A stretch of 64,000 nucleotides of DNA from Streptomyces sp. NBC_00425 (GCF_036030735.1 NZ_CP107928.1:1116001-1180000); one strand, 5' to 3'; shown: positions 50,494 to 61,346, counted from the first letter of the stretch. The notes: a model not told the origin generated them from the letters alone. Made by a program: numbers and translations.

Positions 50494-51342
50494 CTACAGC
50501 CGTACGCGGGGCACTTCCGGCGCCACCAGCCCGTCGTGCCCCACCACGAGCACCGCCGCGTCGTCCTCGTGCCCGACCCGCTCGGCGCCCTTGATGACCG
50601 CGGCGGCCAGCGAGCCCGCCTCCATGCCCGCGACGGCGGCTATGCCCGCGAGCCGCACGACCTGGTCGAGGCCCTCCTCGACGCTCAGGTGCGGCCCTTC
50701 CACGACACCGTCCGTGAGCAGGACGAACACCCCGCCCTTGGTGAGCCGATAGCGGGTGACGGGATAGTCCGAGCCCTCCTGGACCCCCAGCGGCGGTCCG
50801 CCCTCGTCCTCGGCGACGCCGGACTTGCCGTCCGCGGTGGCCCACACGCACGGGATGTGGCCCGCCCGGGCGCTCTCGAGCACTCCGGTGGCGGGATCGA
50901 GCCGCATGAACGTGCAGGTGGCGAAGAGATCGCTGCCGAGCGAGACGAGCAGGTCGTTGGTCCGGGCGAGGAGCTCGCCCGGCTCGCCGGTCACGGAGGC
51001 GAGGGCGCGCAGCCCGGCCCGGACCTGACCCATGAAGGCGGTCGCCTCTATGTTGTGGCCCTGGACGTCACCGATGGACAGGCCGACCCGCCCGTCCGGC
51101 ATGGCGAAGGCGTCGTACCAGTCTCCGCCCACGTTGAGGCCGTGACAGGCGGGCGCGTACTGCACGGCCAGCCGGAAACCGGGACCGGTGGGCAGGTCGC
51201 GGGGCAGCATGCCGCGCTGCAGGGCGAGGGCCAGTTCGACGCGGGAGCGTTGCTGCTCCGCGCGTTCCCGCGCCTGGGCGGTCAGCGAACCGAGTCTGGC
51301 CAGCAGCTCGTCGCCGTCGTCCGTGGTGCGCTTGCGGGACAT
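50494..51342 (-). CDS. Soluble SpoIIE-type PP2C phosphatase next to the MASE1 gene
   Basis: A 282-residue phosphatase. An N-terminal coiled coil (LLARLGSLTAQARERAEQQR) leads into the SpoIIE domain with LNVGGDWYDAFAMPDG, SIGDVQGHNIEATAFM, LLTDGVVEGPH and DDAAVLVVGHD. The coiled coil resembles the linker that normally joins a sensor to SpoIIE. It probably acts on an anti-anti-sigma factor. ATG at 51342 follows GGAG. With the downstream MASE1 gene it likely forms a two-gene membrane-linked module. Confidence 0.88.
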   Translation of the reverse strand: MSRKRTTDDGDELLARLGSLTAQARERAEQQRSRVELALALQRGMLPRDLPTGPGFRLAVQYAPACHGLNVGGDWYDAFAMPDGRVGLSIGDVQGHNIEATAFMGQVRAGLRALASVTGEPGELLARTNDLLVSLGSDLFATCTFMRLDPATGVLESARAGHIPCVWATADGKSGVAEDEGGPPLGVQEGSDYPVTRYRLTKGGVFVLLTDGVVEGPHLSVEEGLDQVVRLAGIAAVAGMEAGSLAAAVIKGAERVGHEDDAAVLVVGHDGLVAPEVPRVRL

Positions 51343-51569
51343 GATCACTCCGGCGGGACGGCAGCTCGTCGGGAGGACGCCCCTTTCGGGCAAACCTCAC
51401 ATTTTACCTTTAGAGGATGATAGCGGTCGCGAGGCGAGGCCCGTCAGGCGAACCGGACCCGAGCGCGCCCGCAGAGCCCGGCACAGCCGCCACCCCCCGC
51501 GGACAACCGGGGGCGCGACCGGGGGCGCGGGCGCCCGGCGGGCGCACCGGACGCCGCCCCGACGCCCCC

Positions 51570-51601
51570 GCGTCCCCGCGTCCCCGCGTCCCCGCGTCCC
51601 C
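51570..51601. repeat. 8-bp tandem repeat GCGTCCCC, four copies
   Basis: Four perfect copies lie eight bases beyond the stop codon of the phosphoglucomutase gene, in the 267-base gap to the SpoIIE gene. Apart from an AT-rich patch near 51395-51425 (upstream of the SpoIIE start), I see nothing else in this gap. Confidence 0.9.
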
Positions 51602-51609
51602 GAAGGAGC

Positions 51610-53250
<1,641 letters not shown>

Positions 53251-53359
53251 GTGCCCGCTCCTCCACGTCGGTCGACCATTGCCGTGCGGTCCCATCTTCC
53301 CTCGTGGGAGCGGCTGTCCGCGAGTACGGGCCGGCTTTTCGCGGCCGTCGGCGGTCCGC

Positions 53360-53536
53360 TCAGCGCCGGCGGCCGCGCACCGACCAGCCGCTGCCGATGC
53401 CCGCGACGTGGAGGGCGAGCGCGGTCAGGCCGAGGAGCATCAGGTTGGTGGAGGTGAAGGTGTCGTTGGTGGAGATGTCCGCCGCGTTGATCAGGAAGGC
53501 GATGAAGAACAGCACTGCCGAGACGATGGCGACCAC
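53360..53536 (-). CDS. Small membrane protein, 58 residues, unknown function
   Basis: A 58-residue protein with two predicted membrane helices ([19 protein letters not shown] and [18 protein letters not shown]) and a basic C terminus (RGRRR). GTG at 53536 is favoured because GAAAGGAC lies about nine bases upstream. Similar two-helix proteins are common in Streptomyces and have no known function. It lies 109 bases upstream of pgm on the same strand. Confidence 0.75.
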   Translation of the reverse strand: MVAIVSAVLFFIAFLINAADISTNDTFTSTNLMLLGLTALALHVAGIGSGWSVRGRRR

Positions 53537-53725
53537 GGGGTCCGTCCTTTCGGGGTGGGGGCTCCTTCGGGGGAGCCGCTGTTCTGCGCATGCCCCCGAC
53601 GGGGCTCCGAACACCGGTGGTTCCGGGAGGTGTTCGCCGTGGCGATCTGAGTAGCGGTACTCAGGCGTGGCCGGTCGTGACCCACGACACTGAGGCTCCG
53701 ACCGCCCTTACGGAGAGGCACCCTC

Positions 53726-54379
53726 GTGTTCAGCCGAGCTGTCATCGCCCTGACGCCGCTCTTCGGGCGGCTCACCGTCACCAGTGAGATCAAGCTGCGT
53801 CTGCCCGCGGGCACCATCTTCGTGGCCAACCACGACTCCATGGCCGACCCCGCCGTCGTCATGACCGCCCTGCGGCGCTTCGAGCTGGACCCGGTGGTCA
53901 TGGCGACCGCGGGACTGTGGCGCATACCGCTGCTCGGCCGGGCGCTGACCCGGGAGGGACACATCCCGGTCCACCGCCGCACCGCGCACGCGGCGCTGGC
54001 CCTCGACGCCGCCGCCGAGGCGCTGGCCGGCGGGCGGCACGTGCTCCTGTACGGCGAGGGCGGACTGCCGCGCCGCAGGGACGCCGCGGCGACCGCGCCC
54101 GAACCGTTCCGCACCGGGCTGGCCCGCCTGGCTCGGACGACCGGCGCCCTGGTCGTGCCGGTGGGCCACGCGGGCGCCCGGCGCATCGCCTCGGGCTCGG
54201 CCGCGAAGCAGCTGGCGGGCACGTTGACGGCGCCCGTCCGGCGCCCGCACTGCCACGTCCACCTGGGCGCGCCGCTGCGGCTTCCCGCGGAGACCGAGCG
54301 CGGGACGACGGCGGCGCGGCTCGCCGTCACCACGGCGTGGCGTACCGCGGCCCGGGCCGTCGGCGAGCACCCGAGGTGA
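53726..54379 (+). CDS. 1-acyl-sn-glycerol-3-phosphate acyltransferase (PlsC) family protein
   Basis: A 217-residue acyltransferase. VANHDSMADPAVV is the catalytic NHxxxxD box, and LLYGEGGLPRR corresponds to the EGxR motif, though altered, with GLPR after EG. It lacks long hydrophobic N-terminal segments, so it is probably a peripheral membrane enzyme. It may acylate lysophosphatidate or another alcohol. GTG at 53726 follows AGAGG. It stands alone, divergent from the small membrane protein gene. Confidence 0.82.
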   Translation: MFSRAVIALTPLFGRLTVTSEIKLRLPAGTIFVANHDSMADPAVVMTALRRFELDPVVMATAGLWRIPLLGRALTREGHIPVHRRTAHAALALDAAAEALAGGRHVLLYGEGGLPRRRDAAATAPEPFRTGLARLARTTGALVVPVGHAGARRIASGSAAKQLAGTLTAPVRRPHCHVHLGAPLRLPAETERGTTAARLAVTTAWRTAARAVGEHPR

Positions 54380-54532
54380 CCGGGCCCCCGGACACGGGGA
54401 CGCCCCGAGTCGCCCTGCGGTCCGCGATGTCGCCGGGCAGCCGTGCCCGGCGCGACCGGCTGCGGACAGGGCCCGGCGACGGCGGACGGACCTCGCCGTC
54501 GTCTCCTCCCGGGACGGCGCGGGCGGGTCCGG

Positions 54533-55579
54533 TCAGTCCGCCCCGGGCGGCGGCGCCGTGCTCTGCCGGTGCACGAGCCGCGTCGGCACCAGCGTGGTCC
54601 CGTGCTCGGCGCCGTCCGGGCGCATCTTGCGCAGCACGGCCTGGACGCACAGCCGGCCCACCTCGGCGAAGTCCTGGTGCAGGGTGGTGAGCGGGGGCAG
54701 GAAGGAACTGGCCTCGGGGATGTCGTCGAAGCCGATGACGCTGACGTCCTCGGGCACCCGGCGGCCGCCCTCGTGCAGGGCGCGGAGCAGCCCCAGGGCC
54801 ATCTGGTCGTTGGCCGCGAAGACGGCCGTGCACTCCTCGCGGGCCGCGAGCTCGCGACCGGCCAGGTAGCCGGACTCCGCCGACCAGTCGCCGCGGACCA
54901 GGGGCGGGGCCGGGCGGCCCGCCTCGGTGAGGGCGGCGCGCCAGGCGTCCGCGCGACGCTGGGCGGCGAACGAGCCCTCGGGTCCGCCCAGGTGCCAGAC
55001 GGTGCGGTGGCCGAGGTCGAGGAGGTGCTGGACGGCGGTGCGGGTGCCGCCGGCCTGGTCGGTGTCGACGACGGTGTAGTGGTCGCCGGCGTCGGAGTCC
55101 ACCACGACGACCTGGACGTGCGGCGGGAGTTTGACGGTCGCCGCGTCGAGCAGGTGCACCTCCATGATGACGATCACCGCGTCGACGGCCAGCTCCTCCA
55201 GCCGGGAGAACGCGCCGCGCACCTCGTCGGAGGTGGGCACGGCCACCGGGAGCAGCGTCACCGCGTAGCCCTCCTCCGCCGCCGAGGTGGCGATCGCCTC
55301 CAGGGTGCGTACGTTGCCGGTCGTGGACAGCGTGAACGTGATGACGCCTATCGTGCGGAACTCGCCGCGCTTGAGGGCCCGGGCGGCGCTGTTGGGCCGG
55401 TAGCCGAGCTCCTTCATGGCCTCGAGCACCTGCTGCCGGGTCTCCTCGTTCACCCCGGCGTACCCGTTGGAGACCCGGGACACCGTCTGCGAGGACACCC
55501 CCGCGAGGCGCGCGACGTCCGCCATGGAGGCCGTGGCCCGCGCACGCCGCGAGCCCCTCGCCGGTGTTCTTTCGGCCAT
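54533..55579 (-). CDS. LacI-family regulator of the galactan locus
   Basis: A 348-residue LacI/GalR protein. The helix-turn-helix (SMADVARLAGVSSQTVSRVS, residues 18-37) and hinge (YRPNSAARALKRG) are standard. The sensor domain ends with VSVIGFDDIPEASSFLPPLT and a STAPP tail. ATG at 55579 gives the normal length. It is divergent from the ABC importer, and two near-identical palindromes lie between. It probably represses importer and galactosidase genes until a galactose-containing ligand binds. Confidence 0.9.
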   Translation of the reverse strand: MAERTPARGSRRARATASMADVARLAGVSSQTVSRVSNGYAGVNEETRQQVLEAMKELGYRPNSAARALKRGEFRTIGVITFTLSTTGNVRTLEAIATSAAEEGYAVTLLPVAVPTSDEVRGAFSRLEELAVDAVIVIMEVHLLDAATVKLPPHVQVVVVDSDAGDHYTVVDTDQAGGTRTAVQHLLDLGHRTVWHLGGPEGSFAAQRRADAWRAALTEAGRPAPPLVRGDWSAESGYLAGRELAAREECTAVFAANDQMALGLLRALHEGGRRVPEDVSVIGFDDIPEASSFLPPLTTLHQDFAEVGRLCVQAVLRKMRPDGAEHGTTLVPTRLVHRQSTAPPPGAD

Positions 55580-55681
55580 GTTCACCCCGTGTGTCCGCCT
55601 CTCTGTCGGCTCGGCCGTCACAGTCTCCCCGGAGGCCCCTTGACCATCGTTATCGGGGCAGTGTAGACATGCCGCCATCAG

Positions 55682-55697
55682 ATGTTTACGTAAACAT
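55682..55697. promoter_or_regulatory. LacI-type operator O1
   Basis: ATGTTTACGTAAACAT is a perfect 16-base palindrome with the central CG typical of LacI/GalR operators. It is about 100 bases upstream of the regulator start and 120 bases upstream of the permease start. Confidence 0.85.
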
Positions 55698-55727
55698 AAC
55701 AGCTTGTACATCCCCCTTGCGTGGCTG

Positions 55728-55743
55728 ATGTTTACGCAAACAT
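55728..55743. promoter_or_regulatory. LacI-type operator O2
   Basis: ATGTTTACGCAAACAT matches O1 at 15 of 16 bases. The flanking bases extend it to GATG and CATC. Its centre is 46 bases from that of O1, which would allow two dimers to bind together or loop. Confidence 0.85.
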
Positions 55744-55817
55744 CATGGTGGCGGTGGGGCGACCGGAAATCTCCGCGCACCACCACCGGTTCCAGGACTG
55801 GACGAGCGAGGAACTAC

Positions 55818-56744
55818 ATGACGACGCTGCAACCGCCGGTGGCCGCCGAGCCGCGGCCGGCACCGCCTCCGGCGAAACGGGACCGCCGCTCCTGGACCGG
55901 GTGGGGTTTCCTCGGTCCGTTCGTGGCCGTGTTCGCCCTGGTCTTCCTGGCCCCGATCGTGTATTCGATCTACCTCAGCCTCTTCCGGAACCAGCTCATC
56001 GGCGGAAACCAGTTCGTCGGCCTGGACAACTACACCCGGGCCCTGCAGGACGACGCCTTCTGGGGCGCCGTCGGCCGGGTGGCGCTCTTCCTGGCCGTCC
56101 AGGTGCCGCTCATGCTCGGCATCGCCCTGCTGGTCGCGCTGGCACTGGACAGCGGCCGACTCTACGGCAAGAGCTTCTTCCGCATCACGATCTTCCTGCC
56201 GTACGCCGTGCCCGCCGTGGTGGCCACCCTGATGTGGGGCTTCATGTACGGCACCAAGTACGGCCTGGTGGGCGACATCAACTCCGCGTTCGGTGTCACC
56301 CTGCCCGACCTGCTCTCCCCCGGCTGGGTGCTCGCCTCCATCGGCAACATCGTGACCTGGGAGTTCGTCGGGTACAACATGCTGATCTTCTACTCGGCGC
56401 TGCGCGTCGTGCCGACCTCGCTGTACGAGGCGGCGGAGATCGACGGCGCCGGCCAGTGGCGGATCATCCGCTCGATCAAGCTGCCCGCGATCCGGGGAGC
56501 GATCGTCATCGCCACGATCTTCTCGATCATCGGCAGCTTCCAGCTCTTCAACGAGCCGAGCATCCTGCGCCCGCTGGCGCTGAACTCCATCACCACGGAC
56601 TTCACGCCGAACTTCTACACGTACTCGCTGTCGTTCAACGGCCAGCAGCACAACTACTCCGCGACGGTGGCCATCATCATGGGCGTCATCACGATGGTCG
56701 TCGCCTACGCCGTCCAGCTGCGCGGCATGCGCAAGGAAGCGTGA
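55818..56744 (+). CDS. Sugar ABC transporter permease, MalF/CUT1 type (galactan locus)
   Basis: A 308-residue permease with about six membrane segments, the first starting GFLGPFVAVFALVFLAPIVY. The EAA loop is SLYEAAEIDGAGQWRIIRSI. ATG at 55818 follows GAGGAA. It is first in an operon with the second permease, the binding protein and two glycosidases. No ATPase is encoded here, so a shared ATPase such as MsiK is expected. The cargo is likely a galacto-oligosaccharide. Confidence 0.9.
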   Translation: MTTLQPPVAAEPRPAPPPAKRDRRSWTGWGFLGPFVAVFALVFLAPIVYSIYLSLFRNQLIGGNQFVGLDNYTRALQDDAFWGAVGRVALFLAVQVPLMLGIALLVALALDSGRLYGKSFFRITIFLPYAVPAVVATLMWGFMYGTKYGLVGDINSAFGVTLPDLLSPGWVLASIGNIVTWEFVGYNMLIFYSALRVVPTSLYEAAEIDGAGQWRIIRSIKLPAIRGAIVIATIFSIIGSFQLFNEPSILRPLALNSITTDFTPNFYTYSLSFNGQQHNYSATVAIIMGVITMVVAYAVQLRGMRKEA

Positions 56745-56748
56745 CCCG

Positions 56749-57672
56749 ATGAGCACCTCTGTCACCGCCTCCCCCGCGAAGAGCACCGCGCCCAGACTGC
56801 GGACCCCGCGCAAGAAGCACACCCCCGGCAAGCCGAAGCGCAATGTGCTGCTGACCGTGCTGATGGCCCTGATGGTCCTCTACACCGTGGTGCCGCTGAT
56901 CTGGCTGATCATCAACTCGACGAAGACCCAGTCCGGCCTGGCCGACTCCAACGGTCTGTGGTTCGCCCACGACTTCGCCCTGTGGGACAACGTCCGGGAC
57001 ACCTTCACCTACCACGACGGCATCTTCGGCCGCTGGCTGCTGAACACCCTGCTGTACGTCGGGCTCGGCGCGGGCGGCGCGACCCTGCTGGCCGTGCTCG
57101 GCGGGTACGCGCTGGCGAAGTTCCAGTTCCCCGGCAGGCGCGCCGTGTTCGCCGTGGTGATCGGCGCGGTGGCCGTGCCCGGTACGGCGCTGGCGGTGCC
57201 CACCTTCCTGATGTTCAGCAAGATGGGACTGACCGACACCCCCTGGGCGGTCATCATCCCGTCGCTGGTGTCGCCGTTCGGCCTCTATCTGATGTGGGTG
57301 TTCGCCGCCGAGGCGATCCCGACCGAGCTGCTGGAGGCGGCCCGGATGGACGGGGCGAGCGAGGTGCGGACCTTCTTCCAGGTCGCGCTGCCGCTGCTGG
57401 CCCCGGGGATCGTGACCGTGCTGCTGTTCACCACGGTCGCCACCTGGAACAACTACTTCCTCCCGCTGATCATGCTGAAGGACCCGAACTGGTACCCGCT
57501 GACGCTGGGTCTGAGCGCCTGGAGCTCCCAGGCACAGACCATCGGCGGTGACGTGATCTTCAACCTGGTGATCACGGGGTCCCTGCTGACGATCCTTCCG
57601 CTGATCGCCGCCTTCCTGTTCCTCCAGAAGTACTGGCAGTCCGGCCTCTCCGCCGGAAGCGTCAAGGAGTGA
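56749..57672 (+). CDS. Sugar ABC transporter permease, MalG/CUT1 type (galactan locus)
   Basis: A 307-residue permease starting four bases after the first permease. A basic N terminus (residues 1-35) precedes about six membrane segments; the EAA loop is ELLEAARMDGASEVRTFFQV. It forms the heterodimeric channel with the upstream protein. The ribosome-binding site GGAAG lies within the end of the preceding gene, suggesting coupling. Confidence 0.9.
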   Translation: MSTSVTASPAKSTAPRLRTPRKKHTPGKPKRNVLLTVLMALMVLYTVVPLIWLIINSTKTQSGLADSNGLWFAHDFALWDNVRDTFTYHDGIFGRWLLNTLLYVGLGAGGATLLAVLGGYALAKFQFPGRRAVFAVVIGAVAVPGTALAVPTFLMFSKMGLTDTPWAVIIPSLVSPFGLYLMWVFAAEAIPTELLEAARMDGASEVRTFFQVALPLLAPGIVTVLLFTTVATWNNYFLPLIMLKDPNWYPLTLGLSAWSSQAQTIGGDVIFNLVITGSLLTILPLIAAFLFLQKYWQSGLSAGSVKE

Positions 57673-57766
57673 CGTGGACGGCCCCCCAAGCCCCACATTT
57701 AAGCCTTACCAGCACCAGCACCACCCCCACCCTCACCTGTCCCACCCACGAAGAAGTGGAAGCCCC

Positions 57767-59104
57767 ATGCGCAGAACAACGAGCCGCATCCTGCGCGGCA
57801 TCGCCCTCGTCTCCACCCTGGCCCTGGGCGTCACCGCCTGCGGCGGCTCGGACGACGACTCCGACACCAAGGCCGTCTCCGCCGGCGACATCCAGGCAGC
57901 CCTGGACAAGGGCGGCGACATCACGGTCTGGGCCTGGGAGCCCACCCTGAAGACCGTGGCCGCCGACTTCCAGAAGAAGTACCCGAAGGTCAAGGTCAAC
58001 CTGGTCAGCGAGCGCTCCGGCGACAAGCACTACACCGCGCTGTCCAACGCGATCTCGGCCGGCAAGGGCGTCCCGGACGTCGCCCAGGTCGAGTACTTCG
58101 CACTCGGCCAGTACTCCCTGACCAAGGGCCTGACCGACCTGGCCCCCTACGGCGCCGACAAGCTCGCGTCGAAGTACACGCCGGGCCCGTGGAACGCGGT
58201 CAGCGACGGCGACAAGGTCTACGGCCTGCCGATGGACTCGGGCCCGATGGCGCTGTTCTACAACAAGACGGTCTTCGACAAGTACAAGATCGCCGTCCCC
58301 ACCACCTGGGACGAGTACCTGGACGCGGCCCGCAAGCTCCACAAGGCCGACCCGAAGGCCTACATCACCAGCGACCTCGGCGACGCGGGCCTCACCACCT
58401 CCCTGCTGTGGCAGGCCGGTTCGCGCCCCTACAAGGTCGACGGCACCAAGCTCGGCATCAACTTCGACGACGCCGGCGCCAAGAAGTACGAGACGGTCTG
58501 GCAGCAGCTGATCAGCGAGAAGCTGCTCGCCCCGGTCAACGGCTGGACCGACGACTGGTACAAGGGCCTGGGCGACGGCACCATCGCCACCCTGGCCACC
58601 GGAGCCTGGATGCCGGCCAACTTCGCCACCGGCGTCCCGAACGCCAAGGGCCAGTGGCGCGCGGCGCCGATGCCGGCCTGGACCAAGGGCGACAAGGCGA
58701 GCGCGGAGAACGGCGGCAGCTCGCTGGCCGTCCCGGCGCTGGCCAAGAACAAGGAACTCGCCTACGCCTTCACCGAGTACGCCAACTCCGGCGCCGGTGT
58801 CGCCACCCGCATCAGCGAGGGCGCCTTCCCCGCCACCAAGGCGGAGCTCGAGTCGCCCGCGTTCCAGAGCAAGAAGTTCGACTACTTCGACGGCCAGGAG
58901 GCGAACAAGATCTTCGCCGACTCCGCCGCGAACGTGGCGAGCGACTGGTCGTACCTTCCGTTCCAGCCGTACGCCAACTCGATCTTCAACGACACGGTGG
59001 GCAAGGCGTACGTCTCCGGCACCAAGCTGGCTGACGGCCTGAAGGCCTGGCAGGACGCCTCGGTCAAGTACGGCGAGGAGCAGGGCTTCACCATCCAGAA
59101 GTAA
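57767..59104 (+). CDS. Sugar-binding lipoprotein of ABC importer (galactan locus)
   Basis: A 445-residue solute-binding lipoprotein; the signal ends LALGVTACGG with Cys25 lipidated. GDITVWAWEPTLKTVAADFQ and the following lobes are typical of CUT1 sugar receptors, with many Trp residues for sugar stacking. ATG at 57767 is preceded by GTGGAAG. It is third in the operon and is followed by a strong stem-loop, which may protect its mRNA and explain higher levels than downstream enzymes. The cargo is inferred from the GH42 and GH30 genes that follow. Confidence 0.92.
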   Translation: MRRTTSRILRGIALVSTLALGVTACGGSDDDSDTKAVSAGDIQAALDKGGDITVWAWEPTLKTVAADFQKKYPKVKVNLVSERSGDKHYTALSNAISAGKGVPDVAQVEYFALGQYSLTKGLTDLAPYGADKLASKYTPGPWNAVSDGDKVYGLPMDSGPMALFYNKTVFDKYKIAVPTTWDEYLDAARKLHKADPKAYITSDLGDAGLTTSLLWQAGSRPYKVDGTKLGINFDDAGAKKYETVWQQLISEKLLAPVNGWTDDWYKGLGDGTIATLATGAWMPANFATGVPNAKGQWRAAPMPAWTKGDKASAENGGSSLAVPALAKNKELAYAFTEYANSGAGVATRISEGAFPATKAELESPAFQSKKFDYFDGQEANKIFADSAANVASDWSYLPFQPYANSIFNDTVGKAYVSGTKLADGLKAWQDASVKYGEEQGFTIQK

Positions 59105-59160
59105 TCGAGAAGCCGTCGACCGCGAAGCGGTCGGCCGGCACCAGCACAGCAGTAAACGCC

Positions 59161-59190
59161 GGGCGGCGCGGCACTCGGGCCGCGCCGCCC
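59161..59190 (+). terminator. 12-bp stem-loop after the binding-protein gene
   Basis: Positions 59161-59172 pair perfectly with 59179-59190 around a six-base loop, in the 113-base gap before the GH42 gene. It is likely a partial terminator or mRNA-stabilising end inside the operon. Confidence 0.7.
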
Positions 59191-59217
59191 CCGTGCACCA
59201 CCTTCGGAAGGACCGCC

Positions 59218-61263
59218 ATGATCTCCACCCTCCAGTCCCGCATGCTGAGCGGGGCGGACGGTGACCCCGCTCCGCGTCTGGCCTACGGCGCCGACTACAA
59301 CCCCGAGCAGTGGCCCAGGGACGTGTGGGCGGAGGACGTCCGGCTGATGCAGGACGCCGGCGTCACCGTCGTCTCCGTGGGGATCTTCTCCTGGGCCCGC
59401 ATCCAGCCGGGCCCGGACACCTGGGACTTCGGCTGGCTCGACGAGGTCATGGACCTGCTGCACGCCGGCGGGATCGGCGTCGACCTGGCCACCGCCACCG
59501 CCTCCCCGCCGCCGTGGCTGACCACCGCCCACCCCGAGATCCTGCCGGTCACGGCGAACGGCGAGACCCTGTGGCCGGGGGCGCGCCAGCACTGGCGGCC
59601 CACCTCGCCGGTCTTCCGCGAGCACGCCCTGCGGCTGGTCCGGGAGATCGCCGGCCGCTACAAGGACCACCCGGCCCTCGTCGCCTGGCACGTCTCCAAC
59701 GAGCTGGGCTGCCACAACGTATACGACCACTCGGACGACGCCGCCCGCGCCTTCCGGGTCTGGCTGCGCGCCCGCTACGGCAGCCTCGACGCGCTCAACC
59801 ACGCCTGGGGAACGGCGTTCTGGTCGCAGCGCTACAGCGACTGGGAGCAGATCCTGCCGCCCCGGCTGGCCGCCTCGCACCCCAACCCGACCCAGCAGCT
59901 GGACTTCAAGCGGTTCTCCTCGGACGCCCTCAAGGACCACCTCGTCGCCGAGCGGGAGATCCTGCGGGAGATCACCCCCCAGATCCCGGTCACCACCAAC
60001 TTCATGGTGATGGGCGGCACCAAGGGCATGAACTACGCGGACTGGGCGAGCGAGATCGACTTCGTCTCCAACGACCACTACGTGCACCCCGGCCCCCAGG
60101 ACCGCGACGAGCTCTCGTTCAGCGCGAACCTGGTCAGCGGCATCGCGGGAGGCCGGCCGTGGTTCCTCATGGAGCACTCCACCAGCGCGGTCAACTGGCA
60201 GCCCGTCAACGTGGCGAAGCGGCCCGGCGACCTGGCCCGCGACTCGCTGCTACACGTGGCGCACGGCGCTGACGCGGTGTGCTTCTTCCAGTGGCGGCAG
60301 TCCGCGGCGGGCGCCGAGAAGTACCACTCGGCGATGGTTCCGCACGCCGGCCCCGACAGCGACCTCTTCCGCGCGGTCGCCGACCTCGGCGCCCAGCTCA
60401 AGACCCTGGCCCCGGTGGCGGGTTCGGAGCGCGAGGCGGCCTCCGTCGGCATCCTCTACGACTGGGAGTCGTGGTGGGCGAGCGAGCAGGACTCCCACCC
60501 CACCGCCCTGCTGGACTACCGGCAGGAGGCGCTCGACTGGTACTCGGCGCTGCTCGCCCTCGGCGTCCGCGCCGACCTCGTGACCACCCGCGCCGACCTC
60601 TCCCGTCACCAGGTGCTCGTCGCGCCCGTGCTGCACGTCGTCCCCGCCGAGCTCGCCAAGGAGCTCACCCGGTACGCCGAGCAGGGCGGCCACCTCGTCA
60701 CCACGTACTTCTCCGGGATCGTCGACGAGAACGACCACGTCTGGCTCGGCGGTTACCCGGGCGCCCTGCGCGACCTGCTCGGCCTGCGCATCGAGGAGTT
60801 CGGCCCGCTGCTCGCCGGGGAGAGCGTGGAGCTCGACGACTCCACCTGGGGCACCCTGTGGACGGACCGGATCGCCGTGACCGACGACGACACCGAGGTG
60901 CTGGCGCGCTACCGCACCGGAGTGCACGCCGGCCGCCCCGCCGTCACCCGGCGGCCCGCCGGCGGCGGCTCCGCCTCCTACGTCTCCACGCGGCTCGGCG
61001 TCGACGGGCTCCGCGCGCTGCTGCCGCGGCTGCTGGACCCGGCCGGCGTCGGCAGCGAACTCCCCGCCGACGTGCGGGGCAAGGTCGAGCTGACCGTCCG
61101 CCGCGGCGCCGGGGAACGGTTCCTGTTCCTCGTCAACCGGACCGACGCGACGGTACCGGTGACCGGGCTCGAGGGAGAGATCCTGATCGGCTCCGGCGGC
61201 GCGGACGGCGCCCCCGTGCTCGGCCCGCGGGAGGTCGCCGTCCTGCGACAGCCCGCTCACTAG
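59218..61263 (+). CDS. Beta-galactosidase, GH42
   Basis: A 681-residue enzyme without a signal peptide, so it acts in the cytoplasm on imported sugars. The acid/base is Glu162 (WHVSNELGCHN) and the nucleophile is Glu319 (FLMEHST). A trimerisation domain (about 390-600) and a small C-terminal beta domain complete the GH42 fold. LAYGADYNPEQWP at the start is typical. ATG at 59218 follows GGAAGGAC. It would split galacto-oligosaccharides delivered by the upstream importer, giving free galactose. Confidence 0.93.
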   Translation: MISTLQSRMLSGADGDPAPRLAYGADYNPEQWPRDVWAEDVRLMQDAGVTVVSVGIFSWARIQPGPDTWDFGWLDEVMDLLHAGGIGVDLATATASPPPWLTTAHPEILPVTANGETLWPGARQHWRPTSPVFREHALRLVREIAGRYKDHPALVAWHVSNELGCHNVYDHSDDAARAFRVWLRARYGSLDALNHAWGTAFWSQRYSDWEQILPPRLAASHPNPTQQLDFKRFSSDALKDHLVAEREILREITPQIPVTTNFMVMGGTKGMNYADWASEIDFVSNDHYVHPGPQDRDELSFSANLVSGIAGGRPWFLMEHSTSAVNWQPVNVAKRPGDLARDSLLHVAHGADAVCFFQWRQSAAGAEKYHSAMVPHAGPDSDLFRAVADLGAQLKTLAPVAGSEREAASVGILYDWESWWASEQDSHPTALLDYRQEALDWYSALLALGVRADLVTTRADLSRHQVLVAPVLHVVPAELAKELTRYAEQGGHLVTTYFSGIVDENDHVWLGGYPGALRDLLGLRIEEFGPLLAGESVELDDSTWGTLWTDRIAVTDDDTEVLARYRTGVHAGRPAVTRRPAGGGSASYVSTRLGVDGLRALLPRLLDPAGVGSELPADVRGKVELTVRRGAGERFLFLVNRTDATVPVTGLEGEILIGSGGADGAPVLGPREVAVLRQPAH

Positions 61264-61346
61264 CCGGGGCAGACCGCACGGCACCTCGTCGTCACCGCAC
61301 CCCCCACGACTCCCCGGCACGGCCTGCGCCCGCGGCCGGGGGCCAT

